Assembly (NCBI GenBank): GCA_046091665.1
Contig: JBJTCD010000030.1
Span: 1-64,000, forward strand
Direction of reading: 5' to 3'
Length of the DNA stretch: 64,000 nt
From: CAIUPE01 sp046091665
GTDB taxonomy: Bacteria > Pseudomonadota > Alphaproteobacteria > Rhizobiales > Beijerinckiaceae
The translations under genes were made by a program, and so were the position numbers. This document shows, in pieces, positions 25,470-33,921 of the stretch (position 1 is its first letter; every line of letters starts with the position of its first letter). The notes below the pieces were generated by a model, which ran no database searches, was not told where the DNA came from, and worked only from the letters and a program-made list of their open reading frames with translations.

Positions 25470-26708
25470 TTAGGCCTTATCAAGCCCATAGAGCGAATGC
25501 AGCGTGCGGACAGCCAATTCTGTATAGGCGCTATCAATCAATACGGAGAATTTGATCTCAGACGTTGTGATCGCGCGGATATTGACGCCTTTTTCCGCAA
25601 GCGCCTTGAAGGCCTTTGCCGCAACACCGGCATGGCTGCGCATCCCCACACCGATCGCCGATACTTTGACGACATCCGTGGCGCCTTGCAGTGACGCATA
25701 ACCAATTGTACCGCGCAGCCCCTCGAGAATGGTCTTCGCGCGTTCAAAATCGGCAGTCGGTACAGTGAAGGTGATATCGGTCGTGGTCGTGTCGTCCGAC
25801 ACAACCTGAATGATCATATCGACATTGATATTCGCATCCGCGAGGGGAACAAAAATGGCTGCGGCAATGCCGGGCTTGTCAGCCACGCGGCGCAAGGTGA
25901 TTTGGGCTTCGTCTTTGGAATAGGCAATGCCGGTGATGATTTGTTGTTCCACAATATCCTCCTCGCCGCAGATGAGGGTTCCGGGTTTTGGATCCGCCGG
26001 ATCATCGAATGATGACCGCACATAAGTTGGCACCCGATGCGTCATTGCGAGTTCAACCGAGCGAACTTGCAAGACTTTGGCCCCCATCGAAGCCATTTCG
26101 AGCATTTCTTCAAAAGCAACTTTTTCGAGCCGTTGCGCCTTGGGCACGATCCGCGGATCGGTCGTATAAACCCCATCAACGTCGGTGTAGATGTCGCAGC
26201 GCTCGGCATTGAGTCCCGCAGCAATCGCCACCGCGCTGGTGTCTGATCCACCACGGCCCAAAGTCGTCACGCGCCCTGTTTCCGCGTGGATGCCCTGAAA
26301 ACCCGCAATGACGGCCACTTCATTGCCCTTCCGGAACCCATCGATAATGCCCGCGCCGTCCATGCCCGAAATACGGGCCGAGCCATGAGCATCATCGGTA
26401 TGAAGCGGAATTTGCCAGCCCTGCCAAGAGCGGGCAGGAATGCCGATATTCTGAAGCGCCATGGCCAAAAGGCCGGAGGTCACCTGCTCGCCCGAGGCCA
26501 CGACCGCGTCATATTCACGCTGGTCATAAAGGGGGGCCGCGTCTTTGCACCACGCCACAAGCTCATTCGTCTTGCCCGACATGGCCGAAACCACGACCGC
26601 GACGTGATACCCCGCCTCGACTTCGCGCTTCACATGGAGGGCGACATTGCGGATCCGGTCGAGATTGGCGACCGAAGTTCCGCCAAATTTCATCACAAGG
26701 GTTTTCAT
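25470..26708 (-). CDS. lysC: Aspartate kinase LysC
   Basis: 412-residue aspartokinase that phosphorylates aspartate as the first step toward lysine, threonine and methionine. The kinase domain begins MKTLVMKFGGTSV and contains LGRGGSDTSAVAIA and TDVDGVYTTDPR. Two ACT domains in the C-terminal third (DKPGIAAAIF and a later GVGMRSHAGVAAKAF segment) are the feedback site. The frame is open 47 codons further, but the ATG at 26708 gives the standard family N-terminus. It is divergent from ubiG. Confidence 0.96.
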   Translation of the reverse strand: MKTLVMKFGGTSVANLDRIRNVALHVKREVEAGYHVAVVVSAMSGKTNELVAWCKDAAPLYDQREYDAVVASGEQVTSGLLAMALQNIGIPARSWQGWQIPLHTDDAHGSARISGMDGAGIIDGFRKGNEVAVIAGFQGIHAETGRVTTLGRGGSDTSAVAIAAGLNAERCDIYTDVDGVYTTDPRIVPKAQRLEKVAFEEMLEMASMGAKVLQVRSVELAMTHRVPTYVRSSFDDPADPKPGTLICGEEDIVEQQIITGIAYSKDEAQITLRRVADKPGIAAAIFVPLADANINVDMIIQVVSDDTTTTDITFTVPTADFERAKTILEGLRGTIGYASLQGATDVVKVSAIGVGMRSHAGVAAKAFKALAEKGVNIRAITTSEIKFSVLIDSAYTELAVRTLHSLYGLDKA

Positions 26709-26860
26709 CAGAACGGGAAACCGTCTTGAAACAAGGGGCGAGAGCGGACTTGCGTCCTGCGTCTTGCCGGTTGAAAAAGGCGCACATCCATGGCGGCGTG
26801 GGGGCCCTCTGTCAACCGCCCGTCCGGGACTGTGGACGCCGAAAGGCAAAGGAATTTCCT

Positions 26861-27604
26861 ATGACATATACCCAAACCTCAACCATCGACGAGAGTGAAG
26901 TCGCCCGTTTTGAGCGGATCGCACGGACTTGGTGGGACGAGAAAGGCCCCATGGGAGTTCTTCACCGCTTCAACCCAGTCCGGCTTCAGGTCATTCGCGG
27001 ACGGGCCCTTAAACGCTTCAGCCGCGATGGCGATGACGCGAGGCCGCTTGCAGGACTTTCAGTGGTCGATATCGGTTGCGGCGGTGGTCTTCTCTGCGAA
27101 CCTTTGAGCCGTCTTGGTGCCAAGATGACGGGCATTGATCCCGCGCCGACCAATATTGAAGTTGCCAAGCTTCACGCGGCCAAAAGCGGGCTCTCAATCG
27201 ATTATCGACAAACCACCATTGAAGCGCTCGTTGAAGAGGGTGCGCGGTTCGACATCGTGCTCGCGATGGAAGTTGTCGAACATGTTGCGGATGTTGACGC
27301 GTTTGTGGCCGCATGCACTGCCGCGGTAAAACCCGGTGGTCTTCTGGTTATGGCAACTTTAAATCGTACACTCAAAGCTTTTGCGCTTGCGATTGTCGGC
27401 GCCGAATATGTTTTGCGATGGTTGCCGCGCGGCACACATCAATGGGAAAAATTTGTCACGCCATCAGAACTCACGCGCGCGATTGAACGCGATGGATTGG
27501 TGATTGACTATCAAGCGGGTGTTGTTCTCAATCCGCTCACCAATCAATGGAAATTGTCGCGTGATATGGATGTGAATTATATGCTCACAGCGGTGCGCGA
27601 TTGA
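26861..27604 (+). CDS. ubiG: Ubiquinone biosynthesis O-methyltransferase UbiG
   Basis: 247 residues. A SAM-binding Rossmann fold shows VVDIGCGGGLLCEPLSRLGA (motif I), GIDPAPTNIEVAKLHA and VLAMEVVEHVADV. The C-terminal HQWEKFVTPSELTRA and GVVLNPLTNQWKLSRDMDVN segments are typical of UbiG, which performs both O-methylations in ubiquinone synthesis. ATG at 26861 follows AAAGGA by seven bases; upstream frame is not family-like. It is divergent from lysC and convergent with the DUF1178 gene. Confidence 0.95.
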   Translation: MTYTQTSTIDESEVARFERIARTWWDEKGPMGVLHRFNPVRLQVIRGRALKRFSRDGDDARPLAGLSVVDIGCGGGLLCEPLSRLGAKMTGIDPAPTNIEVAKLHAAKSGLSIDYRQTTIEALVEEGARFDIVLAMEVVEHVADVDAFVAACTAAVKPGGLLVMATLNRTLKAFALAIVGAEYVLRWLPRGTHQWEKFVTPSELTRAIERDGLVIDYQAGVVLNPLTNQWKLSRDMDVNYMLTAVRD

Positions 27605-27611
27605 GTGCTTT

Positions 27612-28067
27612 TTAATTCGCGTCCTCAAAGGAGGGGGGTAGCGGCAACACACCAATGCCTTCATCAAGAAGATCACGCGCATCAGCCAAAGTGGTGCGAC
27701 CATAAATCTGTTTTGCGTCCTTTTCGCCGAAATGAATTTTGCGCGCTTCTTCTGCAAAATCCTCACCGACATCTTCGGCATCTTTGATCATCTCGGTACG
27801 CAATTCAGAAAGACGACGACGAAGTTCACGCTCTTCCTCTGAAATCAGAGGCGCTGGAACCTCATTGATAAATTCTGCTGGAACCACTTGCGTGCGGTTA
27901 TCCGTCCGCGCCACAGACGGCGCCATGATCGCGCGATCAACTTTATTGATACCACAAATCGCGCAGCTCACAAAACCACGCTTCTTTTGTTTTTCAAACG
28001 CCTCGCTTGAAGGAAACCATCCTTCAAAATCATGGCCATCATCGCAATGTAATTGATATTTGATCAT
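27612..28067 (-). CDS. DUF1178 family protein
   Basis: 151 residues. The N-terminus (MIKYQLHCDDGHDFEGWFPS) and a VSCAICG knuckle form a small rubredoxin-like zinc-ribbon candidate with three cysteines visible at about 8, 35 and 38 plus nearby His. The middle is charged and helical, with EERELRRRLSELRTEMIK. No function is established for the family. It heads the string DUF1178, nitrilase, grxC, comF in reverse order, seen in related genomes. Confidence 0.85.
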   Translation of the reverse strand: MIKYQLHCDDGHDFEGWFPSSEAFEKQKKRGFVSCAICGINKVDRAIMAPSVARTDNRTQVVPAEFINEVPAPLISEEERELRRRLSELRTEMIKDAEDVGEDFAEEARKIHFGEKDAKQIYGRTTLADARDLLDEGIGVLPLPPSFEDAN

Positions 28068-28093
28068 GAGGAACGAATATCTACCTTGACCGG

Positions 28094-28921
28094 TTAATAA
28101 ACACTGACAGGGGTCGGCCGCGTGTGACGCAAAGCAGGAATGCGACTACGCGCTTCTGTAACAGCATCTGTATTGATTTCAGCGAAAATAAGCCCGGGCT
28201 TATCATCACCTTCAGCCAAAACACGACCCCACGGATCAACAATCATCGAATGGCCATAGGTTTCACGACCATCTTCATGCAGGCCCGCTTGTGCTGCTGA
28301 AATCATAAAGGCGCCATTTTCAATCGCGCGCGCCCGTTGCAAGACCGACCAATGCGCTTCACCTGTTTGTTTTGTGAAACATGCAGGAGCACTTAAAACA
28401 GTCGCACCATGATCGGCAAGCGCGCGAAAGAGATAGGGAAAACGGACATCATAACAAATCGTGACACCAAGCTTCGCATGAGGAATGTCAACAACAACGG
28501 CCTCTGATCCGCCGGTGAAGGTATTCGATTCGCGCCATGTTTCACCATTGGCAAGATCAACATCAAAGAGATGGATCTTGTCATAGCGCGCGGCGATATT
28601 GCCTGTTTGTGCAATCACAAAAGCGCGGTTTGCAACTTTATCACCATTCTTGATCGACAATGAGCCCGCATGAATCGTGATCTTCAATTCACGCGCGAGC
28701 GCTTGAAACGCTTGCAGCATCGGATCCTTGTCTTCGGTCAAGAGACTTTTCATCATCGTTTCGCGATCGCGATTAACGAGATTAGAAATTTCTGGCGTTT
28801 GCACAAAAGTGGCACCACGCGCAGCGGCTTCACGGATCATACGCACTGCATCATCGCAATTAGCCGACGGGTCTTTGCGACCACGCATTTGCACGCAAGC
28901 GGCTATGAATGAATGAGACAT
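28094..28921 (-). CDS. Carbon-nitrogen hydrolase (nitrilase superfamily, Nit1/deaminated-glutathione-amidase-like)
   Basis: 275 residues with the Glu-Lys-Cys catalytic set: Glu in FVQTPEISNLV, Lys in ARYDKIHLFDVD, Cys in GVTICYDVRFPYLF. The YDKIHLFDVD and ICYDVRFP forms are characteristic of the Nit1/NitFhit branch, which repairs deaminated glutathione to cysteinylglycine plus 2-oxoglutarate. The next gene is glutaredoxin, a glutathione-dependent enzyme, which fits that role. The gap to grxC is 12 bases; the stop precedes the DUF1178 start by 26 bases. Confidence 0.9.
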   Translation of the reverse strand: MSHSFIAACVQMRGRKDPSANCDDAVRMIREAAARGATFVQTPEISNLVNRDRETMMKSLLTEDKDPMLQAFQALARELKITIHAGSLSIKNGDKVANRAFVIAQTGNIAARYDKIHLFDVDLANGETWRESNTFTGGSEAVVVDIPHAKLGVTICYDVRFPYLFRALADHGATVLSAPACFTKQTGEAHWSVLQRARAIENGAFMISAAQAGLHEDGRETYGHSMIVDPWGRVLAEGDDKPGLIFAEINTDAVTEARSRIPALRHTRPTPVSVY

Positions 28922-28933
28922 AGGAGTTCCGTT

Positions 28934-29191
28934 CTAAGCTTGGAGCAGCGGATCAAGTTTGCCCGCGCGATCAAGCGCATAGAGATCATCGCACCCGCCG
29001 ACATGGGTGCCCCCTATGAAAATCTGCGGAACTGACGAGCGGCCATTCGCACGCTGGGCCATGACGGCTTGCTTCTCGCCGCCTTCGGACACATCGATCT
29101 CGTTAAAGGTCACGCCTTTTTTTGTCAGAAGATCTTTGGCCGAATGGCAATAGGGGCACCAGGATTTTGTATAGATCGTGACCGGTTGCAT
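28934..29191 (-). CDS. grxC: Glutaredoxin 3 (GrxC)
   Basis: 85-residue class I glutaredoxin with the dithiol active site CPYC (residues 12-15 in SWCPYCHSAKDLL), the TVPQ-equivalent SSVPQIFI and the GSH-binding GGCDDLYAL. It reduces protein disulfides and glutathione mixed disulfides in the cytosol. It lies between comF and the nitrilase gene, all on the minus strand with short gaps. Confidence 0.95.
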   Translation of the reverse strand: MQPVTIYTKSWCPYCHSAKDLLTKKGVTFNEIDVSEGGEKQAVMAQRANGRSSVPQIFIGGTHVGGCDDLYALDRAGKLDPLLQA

Positions 29192-29236
29192 CAGAACGCG
29201 CCTCTGTCGAATAGTCCTTCTCTATATAGACCGAAA

Positions 29237-30010
29237 TTAGGCCTTTGCCACAACGGCAAAAACGAGAAGATCGACCGCCGAGGCTCCCGCTTTGAGCAAA
29301 GTGCGCGCGCAGGCATTGCCGGTCGCCGCCGAAGTCATCACATCATCGATCACAAGAATGCGCCGGCCAGCGATTTGATGCCGCTCATGATCCCGCACAG
29401 CGAAGGCGCGGGCCAGATTGTCGGCGCGTTCGGCCCGGGTGAGCCCCACTTGCGGGCGGGTCGCTTTGACGCGGGCAAGCACTTCGAAGCCCACGGGCTT
29501 TTGAGCCACGCGGCCGATCTCTTTGGCGAGAAGGGCCGACTGATTGAACCGCCGCCCCAAGAACCGGAACCGATGTAAAGGCACAGGCACGATCAGCGAG
29601 GCGTCAGCGAGGAGCACTTTTCCAGCTTCCGCCATCAGCCGCCCCATCGGACGGGCCAATTCGGTCCGGTCGCCATATTTGAAAAGATGAACGAGCTCGC
29701 GCGCAACGCCGTCATAGCGAACCGCCGCCCGCGCCCGCTCGAAAACCGGCGGATCGGAAATCGCCAAAGGAGAAAGCGGTTCCGGTCCGAGATCAAAAGG
29801 CAGAGGCACGCCATAGCGCTGACAGACCGGCGGAGCGATGAGCGGCAACGCTTGCCAACAGGCGGCACAAAGGCGATCCGGCTCGATCACCGCCGCTCCG
29901 CATCCAATACAGGATGGTGGCCACAATAAATCGACGACCGCCCGGAAGCCCGCTCTCACGCTGTGGCGGAGATGATCCAACAGGCCGAAATTTTTAAGTG
30001 GGCGGAGCAT
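29237..30010 (-). CDS. comF: ComF family phosphoribosyltransferase-like protein
   Basis: 257 residues. An N-terminal double zinc knuckle (CIGCGAAV and LCAACW, about 34-55) precedes a phosphoribosyltransferase fold with RRFNQSALLAKEI and the PRPP loop ILVIDDVMTSAATG. ComF proteins take part in DNA uptake in competent bacteria but are widespread in non-competent species, where the role is unclear. It is divergent from the NDUFAF5-like methyltransferase gene and upstream of grxC. Confidence 0.9.
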   Translation of the reverse strand: MLRPLKNFGLLDHLRHSVRAGFRAVVDLLWPPSCIGCGAAVIEPDRLCAACWQALPLIAPPVCQRYGVPLPFDLGPEPLSPLAISDPPVFERARAAVRYDGVARELVHLFKYGDRTELARPMGRLMAEAGKVLLADASLIVPVPLHRFRFLGRRFNQSALLAKEIGRVAQKPVGFEVLARVKATRPQVGLTRAERADNLARAFAVRDHERHQIAGRRILVIDDVMTSAATGNACARTLLKAGASAVDLLVFAVVAKA

Positions 30011-30061
30011 AGAACGCGTTTCCGCTTTGACCCCAGAAAGCAGAGAGCCTAAAGCCTCCCT

Positions 30062-30949
30062 ATGCCAGAGACACCCTGTCTTTTCGACCAGTTGCTTTTG
30101 CGCGCACGCTTGAAACGTGCTTTGAAAAAAGGCGCGGCCGATTTTCTATTGGAACGGGTGGCTGATGATTTCGAATTGCGCTTGCAAGCCCTCGCGCGGT
30201 CTTTCGACACTGTGGTTGATATCGGCACATTTGGGCCACATACCGCATTAAAGCTTGTCGCCTCGCAACGCTTCAAACAGATCATTCGACAAGCACCGCT
30301 TGCTGAAGTGCTCGGCACTGGCACATGGCAAAAAATTGTTGGAGAAACATCGCTTGTGCCTTTTGCGCCACAAAGTCTTGATGCTGTTGTATCACTTCTT
30401 GCCTTTCAATGGGTCGATGATCTTCCAGGTCTCCTCATCCAGATCAAAAGTGCCTTGAAAGCCGATGGTTTATTCATCGCTTGCCTCTTGGGTGGACAAA
30501 CGCTGCATGAATTACGTGACTCGTTTGCGCGCGCAGAAATCGAATGCGAAGGCGGATTAAGTCCGCGCGTGTCACCTTTTGCAGATTTACGGGATATCGG
30601 CGCACTCATGCAACGGGCAGGCTTTGCCTTGCCTGTGGTCGATACCGAGACCATCACTGTGCGCTATCAAACACCTTTGGCACTTTTTGCAGATCTGCGC
30701 GCAATGGGCGGGACGAATGCCCTCATCGAAAGACGAAAGACACCTTTACGTCGAAAGACCTTGTTACGCGCGCTCGAGATTTATGCCGAGAATTATAGCG
30801 ACGCGGATGGGCGTATTCGTGCAACATTCGAATGTTTGTGGGTCTCTGGTTGGACGCCGCATGAGTCACAACAAAAGCCCTTGCAGCCCGGCAGCGCCAA
30901 AACGCGTTTGGCCGATGCGTTGAACACCAAAGAAGGCAGTCTCGAATAG
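30062..30949 (+). CDS. Methyltransferase-fold protein similar to NDUFAF5 (complex I assembly)
   Basis: 295 residues. A class I SAM fold is visible (VVDIGTFGPHTALKLV as a divergent motif I; AVVSLLAFQWVDDLPGLL in mid-domain), with the N-terminal helix FLLERVADDFELRLQAL and C-terminal WVSGWTPHESQQKP that match NDUFAF5 and its alphaproteobacterial relatives. NDUFAF5 hydroxylates an arginine of the complex I subunit NDUFS7/NuoB. Motif I here (GTFG rather than GxGxG) is weak, as in NDUFAF5. BioC-like methyltransferase is the alternative. It is divergent from comF. Confidence 0.75.
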   Translation: MPETPCLFDQLLLRARLKRALKKGAADFLLERVADDFELRLQALARSFDTVVDIGTFGPHTALKLVASQRFKQIIRQAPLAEVLGTGTWQKIVGETSLVPFAPQSLDAVVSLLAFQWVDDLPGLLIQIKSALKADGLFIACLLGGQTLHELRDSFARAEIECEGGLSPRVSPFADLRDIGALMQRAGFALPVVDTETITVRYQTPLALFADLRAMGGTNALIERRKTPLRRKTLLRALEIYAENYSDADGRIRATFECLWVSGWTPHESQQKPLQPGSAKTRLADALNTKEGSLE

Positions 30950-30962
30950 AATTTCAATCGCC

Positions 30963-31019
30963 TTTTTCAAGAGGCCGAAGATTTAATTCTTTTTAATCTT
31001 ACGGCCACGCCTTGAAAAA
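30963..31019. repeat. Long imperfect inverted repeat / hairpin
   Basis: Three paired blocks face each other across an AT-rich loop: TTTTTCAAG with CTTGAAAAA, GGCCG with CGGCC, and AGATT with AATCT, with one to four unpaired bases between them. It sits 14 bases after the NDUFAF5-like gene stop and 63 bases before the Spy-like gene. The T and A runs at its ends could make it a bidirectional terminator, or it may be a structured RNA element. Confidence 0.6.
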
Positions 31020-31023
31020 CTTC

Positions 31024-31074
31024 GAAGAGATAGAATGCCTCATCGCCTGAGTGAACAGGTTCTCTTCTATGAGG
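31024..31074 (+). promoter_or_regulatory. Possible SD-sequestering leader of the Spy-like gene
   Basis: CCTCAT (31038-31043) is complementary to ATGAGG (31069-31074), which contains the presumed ribosome site (GAGG) seven bases before the ATG. A competing stem pairs GAAGAGA (31024-31030) with TCTCTTC (31061-31067). The two pairings cross, so they would form a pseudoknot or exclude one another. A speculative translational switch. Confidence 0.25.
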
Positions 31075-31081
31075 TTTATCC

Positions 31082-31609
31082 ATGAAAACGAGTAAAAAAT
31101 TACTTCTCGCCGGTGCTGTTTCTATTTTGGTAGCGGGGGGCGCGGCCTTTGCCTTTGCGAGCCCTGAAAATCATATGGGCAAAATGATGCGCGGTGGATC
31201 GCATGCCTGTGACATGAAAGGCCCGCTGAGCGGAAAGATGGTGGAGCGTATTGAACGCGCCATCAAACCAACAGATGTTCAAAAGCCTGAAGTGGACGCC
31301 TTAAAAGCGGCAATCACAAAAGCGCAAGACAGTTTGAAAGCGTCATGCGATCAAGATAAGGACAACACTGACCTTTCTCCTCCCGGTCGTCTCGCTGCAA
31401 TGGAAAAACATCTCTCATCCATGCTTGATGCTGTGAAACTTGTCCGCCCTGCAGCGGACGCGCTTTATGCAAAGCTTGATGACAAACAACGCGATGCGTT
31501 GCGTTGGGCGATGCCGATGGGTATGGGTCATCACGGCCGCCATAGTGATGGCATGATGAGATCCCATGGCGACGAAATGATGAAGTCTTCAGGCGAAGGG
31601 CAGAATTAA
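31082..31609 (+). CDS. Periplasmic Spy/CpxP-like (LTXXQ) protein with Met/His-rich tail
   Basis: 175 residues. A signal peptide (about 1-26, AFA cut region) leads to a helical protein with a repeat-like helix pair. LDDKQRDAL at about 137-145 corresponds to the LTxxQ motif of Spy/CpxP chaperones. Two Met/His-rich stretches flank the core: ENHMGKMMRGGSHACDM near the mature N-terminus and MPMGMGHHGRHSDGMMRSH near the end, suggesting metal (copper or similar) binding. In enteric bacteria such proteins are envelope-stress induced. No sensor kinase adjoins it. Confidence 0.75.
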   Translation: MKTSKKLLLAGAVSILVAGGAAFAFASPENHMGKMMRGGSHACDMKGPLSGKMVERIERAIKPTDVQKPEVDALKAAITKAQDSLKASCDQDKDNTDLSPPGRLAAMEKHLSSMLDAVKLVRPAADALYAKLDDKQRDALRWAMPMGMGHHGRHSDGMMRSHGDEMMKSSGEGQN

Positions 31610-31631
31610 AATTTAATTCTGAGCCGTAAAA

Positions 31632-32420
31632 TCAGGAGCGGCCGCGTGCGATATCGATCTGCGCACGCGCGCCACTTCTCAATTGTGAAAAATCAGTACC
31701 AGTAGCCATGAGATCATATCCTTTTTTGGCAAGGTCTTTGGCCATCACCGGTGTTGGCGCAAAACAACATGCCGCTTTCTTATGGGCATGTGCGCGTTGT
31801 CTCACATGATCAAGTGCATCGATCACATCTTTACGCGACGGATTGACATTTGACCCGTTTGACAAAGCAATTGAAAGATCAGAAGGGCCTACGAAAACAG
31901 CATCAATGCCATCGAGCGACAAAATATCATCAAGGGCGGCGAGCGCTTCACGTGTTTCAATCATCGCAATCGCAACCGACATCGCATTGCCTTTGGCAAG
32001 ATAATCATCAAGCGATTGTCCTGTGAGCGCCACCGCGATGGTCGGCCCCCAACTCCGCTGCCCCACAGGCGGAAATTTCATAAAGGACAAAAAGGCTTCC
32101 GCATCCGCTTTTGAATTGATCATGGGCGCAATCACACCTGCGGCACCAAAATCAAGCACGCGTGAGGCGGTAGCAAAATCATTGACAGGAATACGCACGA
32201 GGCTCGGTTTATCCGCAAGCGTCACATTCAAAATACCCTGCCGCACGGTCGAGATATCATTGGCACCATGCTGCATATCGAGTGTGACGACATCGAAATC
32301 TTCAAGCGCCAATTGTCCGGCGACGACCGGGTCAGGCATGCCGACCCATGCGGTGAGAAGACCCGACCCTCCGCCGATGCGGTTAGACAAAGCGCTGATC
32401 GTCGAAAGATGCGGCATCAT
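31632..32420 (-). CDS. HpcH/HpaI family aldolase/citrate-lyase-like protein
   Basis: 262-residue TIM-barrel class II aldolase. Seen: the metal and substrate motifs LDMQHGAND, FGAAGVIAPMI, MIETREALAALDDI (metal Glu) and FVGPSDLSIAL (metal Asp). Family members cleave 2-keto-3-deoxy acids such as 4-hydroxy-2-oxoheptanedioate to pyruvate plus an aldehyde. No degradation operon adjoins it, so the true substrate is open. Two ATG codons in a row begin the gene; the first is used. Confidence 0.88.
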   Translation of the reverse strand: MMPHLSTISALSNRIGGGSGLLTAWVGMPDPVVAGQLALEDFDVVTLDMQHGANDISTVRQGILNVTLADKPSLVRIPVNDFATASRVLDFGAAGVIAPMINSKADAEAFLSFMKFPPVGQRSWGPTIAVALTGQSLDDYLAKGNAMSVAIAMIETREALAALDDILSLDGIDAVFVGPSDLSIALSNGSNVNPSRKDVIDALDHVRQRAHAHKKAACCFAPTPVMAKDLAKKGYDLMATGTDFSQLRSGARAQIDIARGRS

Positions 32421-32487
32421 AAAACTCCTCGCCTCACGGAAGCGGGAAGACTACGCATCCGCGTGAAGTGAGACAAGGGCGCGAAGT

Positions 32488-32811
32488 CTATTCGCTGAGC
32501 GCAAGCTGCCGCATGGCCTCGGCAAAAAATTCATTCATTTTCTGCGTCAGAGCACCTTCAGAAAGCGGAACCCCGGCCGCCGCAAAATCATCCACGATTT
32601 TCTTCCGCAAGGCCGCCTCGCCATCTCGACCAAGCTCCGAGAAAACCAGGCTCATCGCATAATCGTGCAGTGCGGAGCCGGATTTGCCCAATTTGTCGCC
32701 TGCCCAGAGGCCCAGCAATTTATCGCGCCGCGCGCGAACGCGAAACCGAACCGCTTCATCATGGGCAAATTTGGCCTCAAAAGCGCGTTCTCTCTCGTCA
32801 AATACGCTCAT
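32488..32811 (-). CDS. DUF1476 protein, ATPase inhibitor zeta subunit
   Basis: 107-residue helical protein of the DUF1476 family. Seen: N-terminal FDERERAFEAKFAHDEAVRF, then RARRDKLLGLWAGDKLG and a four-helix C-terminal part ending in MNEFFAEAMRQL. In Paracoccus denitrificans the family member is the zeta subunit whose N-terminus blocks F1-ATPase hydrolysis, a counterpart of mitochondrial IF1. The FDERERAFEAKFA segment is the inhibitory region in that model. The gene is divergent from purC, an arrangement common in this group. Confidence 0.9.
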   Translation of the reverse strand: MSVFDERERAFEAKFAHDEAVRFRVRARRDKLLGLWAGDKLGKSGSALHDYAMSLVFSELGRDGEAALRKKIVDDFAAAGVPLSEGALTQKMNEFFAEAMRQLALSE

Positions 32812-32948
32812 TTACGCCTCACGAAACAAGGTTTATCACTCTACCGAGGCAAAAAGGAGGTTCTGCCCCACTTCTCACATTAGACGAGTAGAACCAGCCG
32901 CGCTTTGGCCTAGATCATAGGCTGAGAAAGGCCTCCTCCCCACCGCCA

Positions 32949-32978
32949 TTGCTTTATCGGGAGGTTTGCCCCTATAGA
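32949..32978 (+). promoter_or_regulatory. Candidate sigma-70-type promoter for purC
   Basis: TTGCTT is followed 18 bases later by TATAGA, ending 42 bases before the purC ATG. Match and spacing are acceptable for a vegetative promoter; no other good pair lies closer. Pattern evidence only. Confidence 0.35.
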
Positions 32979-33020
32979 GAGGCATCATTTCCCTAAGTTT
33001 TCAAACCCCGGTTAGTCATG

Positions 33021-33785
33021 ATGAACCGCCGCCGTCGCATTTACGAAGGCAAGGCGAAGATCCTTTATGAGGGTCCTGAGCCTGGCACCTTGGTCCAACA
33101 TTTCAAGGATGACGCCACCGCGTTCAACGCCAAGAAACACGCCGTGCTCGATGGCAAAGGCGTTTTGAACAATCGCATTTCGGAATTCATATTCCAGCAT
33201 TTGAATGCGATTGGTGTACCCACACATTTCATTCGCCGTTTGAATATGCGTGAGCAATTGATCCGCGAAGTCGAGATCATTCCGCTTGAAGTGGTCGTGC
33301 GCACCATCGCCGCCGGTTCGCTCGCAACGCGACTTGGCCTTGAAGAAGGCACGCCGCTACCGCGCTCGATCATTGAGTTCTACTATAAGAAAGACGAGCT
33401 CAATGATCCGATGGTCTCGGAAGAACACATCACCGCCTTCGGGTGGGCCACACCACAAGAGCTTGATGACATCATGGCGCTCGCTCTGCGCGTGAATGAT
33501 TTTCTCTCGGGCCTCTTTTTGGGCGCCGGCATCCGCCTCGTCGATTTCAAAATCGAATGCGGGCGCCTTTGGGAAGGCGACATGATGCGCATTGTGTTGG
33601 CAGATGAAATCTCGCCCGACTCGGCGCGGCTTTGGGATGTCAAATCAAATGACAAGCTCGACAAAGACCGTTTCCGCCGCGATATGGGCGGCCTTGTCGA
33701 AGCCTATGCCGAAGTCGCCCGTCGTCTCGGTATCATGGCAGAAAGCGAACCTGTAACGAGCGGTGGACCGAAGCTGGTGCAATGA
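33021..33785 (+). CDS. purC: Phosphoribosylaminoimidazole-succinocarboxamide synthase PurC
   Basis: 254 residues with YEGKAKILYEGPEPGTLVQHFKD-type N-terminal ATP-grasp signature (first 20 residues seen from Tyr9), VVVRTIAAGSLATRLGLEEG and VDFKIECGRLWEGDMMRIVLADE. PurC joins aspartate to CAIR in purine synthesis. Two adjacent ATGs (33018, 33021) begin the frame; the second gives the usual MNRRRRIYEG start. Unlike many relatives it is not followed by purS, purQ and purL: a strong terminator and a toxin-antitoxin unit come next. Confidence 0.96.
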   Translation: MNRRRRIYEGKAKILYEGPEPGTLVQHFKDDATAFNAKKHAVLDGKGVLNNRISEFIFQHLNAIGVPTHFIRRLNMREQLIREVEIIPLEVVVRTIAAGSLATRLGLEEGTPLPRSIIEFYYKKDELNDPMVSEEHITAFGWATPQELDDIMALALRVNDFLSGLFLGAGIRLVDFKIECGRLWEGDMMRIVLADEISPDSARLWDVKSNDKLDKDRFRRDMGGLVEAYAEVARRLGIMAESEPVTSGGPKLVQ

Positions 33786-33831
33786 GCGAGTGCTCCTCGG
33801 AAACCGCGCATGTGAGGTCGTAAGACAAACG

Positions 33832-33856
33832 AAACCCGCCGGAAGGCGGGTTTTTT
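33832..33856 (+). terminator. Rho-independent terminator after purC
   Basis: ACCCGCC pairs with GGCGGGT around a GGAA tetraloop and is followed at once by six Ts. It is 47 bases past the purC stop, so purC appears monocistronic. Confidence 0.92.
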
Positions 33857-33878
33857 GTTGAATTTTTACGTCTATCCT

Positions 33879-33912
33879 CCTATACATGTCCGATATATTG
33901 AACATGTATAGG
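33879..33912. promoter_or_regulatory. Operator palindrome of the yefM-yoeB unit
   Basis: CCTATACATGT and ACATGTATAGG are perfect 11-base inverse arms around a 12-base spacer that contains a -10-like TATATT. The site ends 10 bases before the yefM ATG. YefM-type antitoxins, alone and with toxin, bind such palindromes over their own promoter, and the core ACATGT resembles known YefM sites containing TGTACA-like hexamers. Confidence 0.8.
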
Positions 33913-33921
33913 GGTGAGCCC

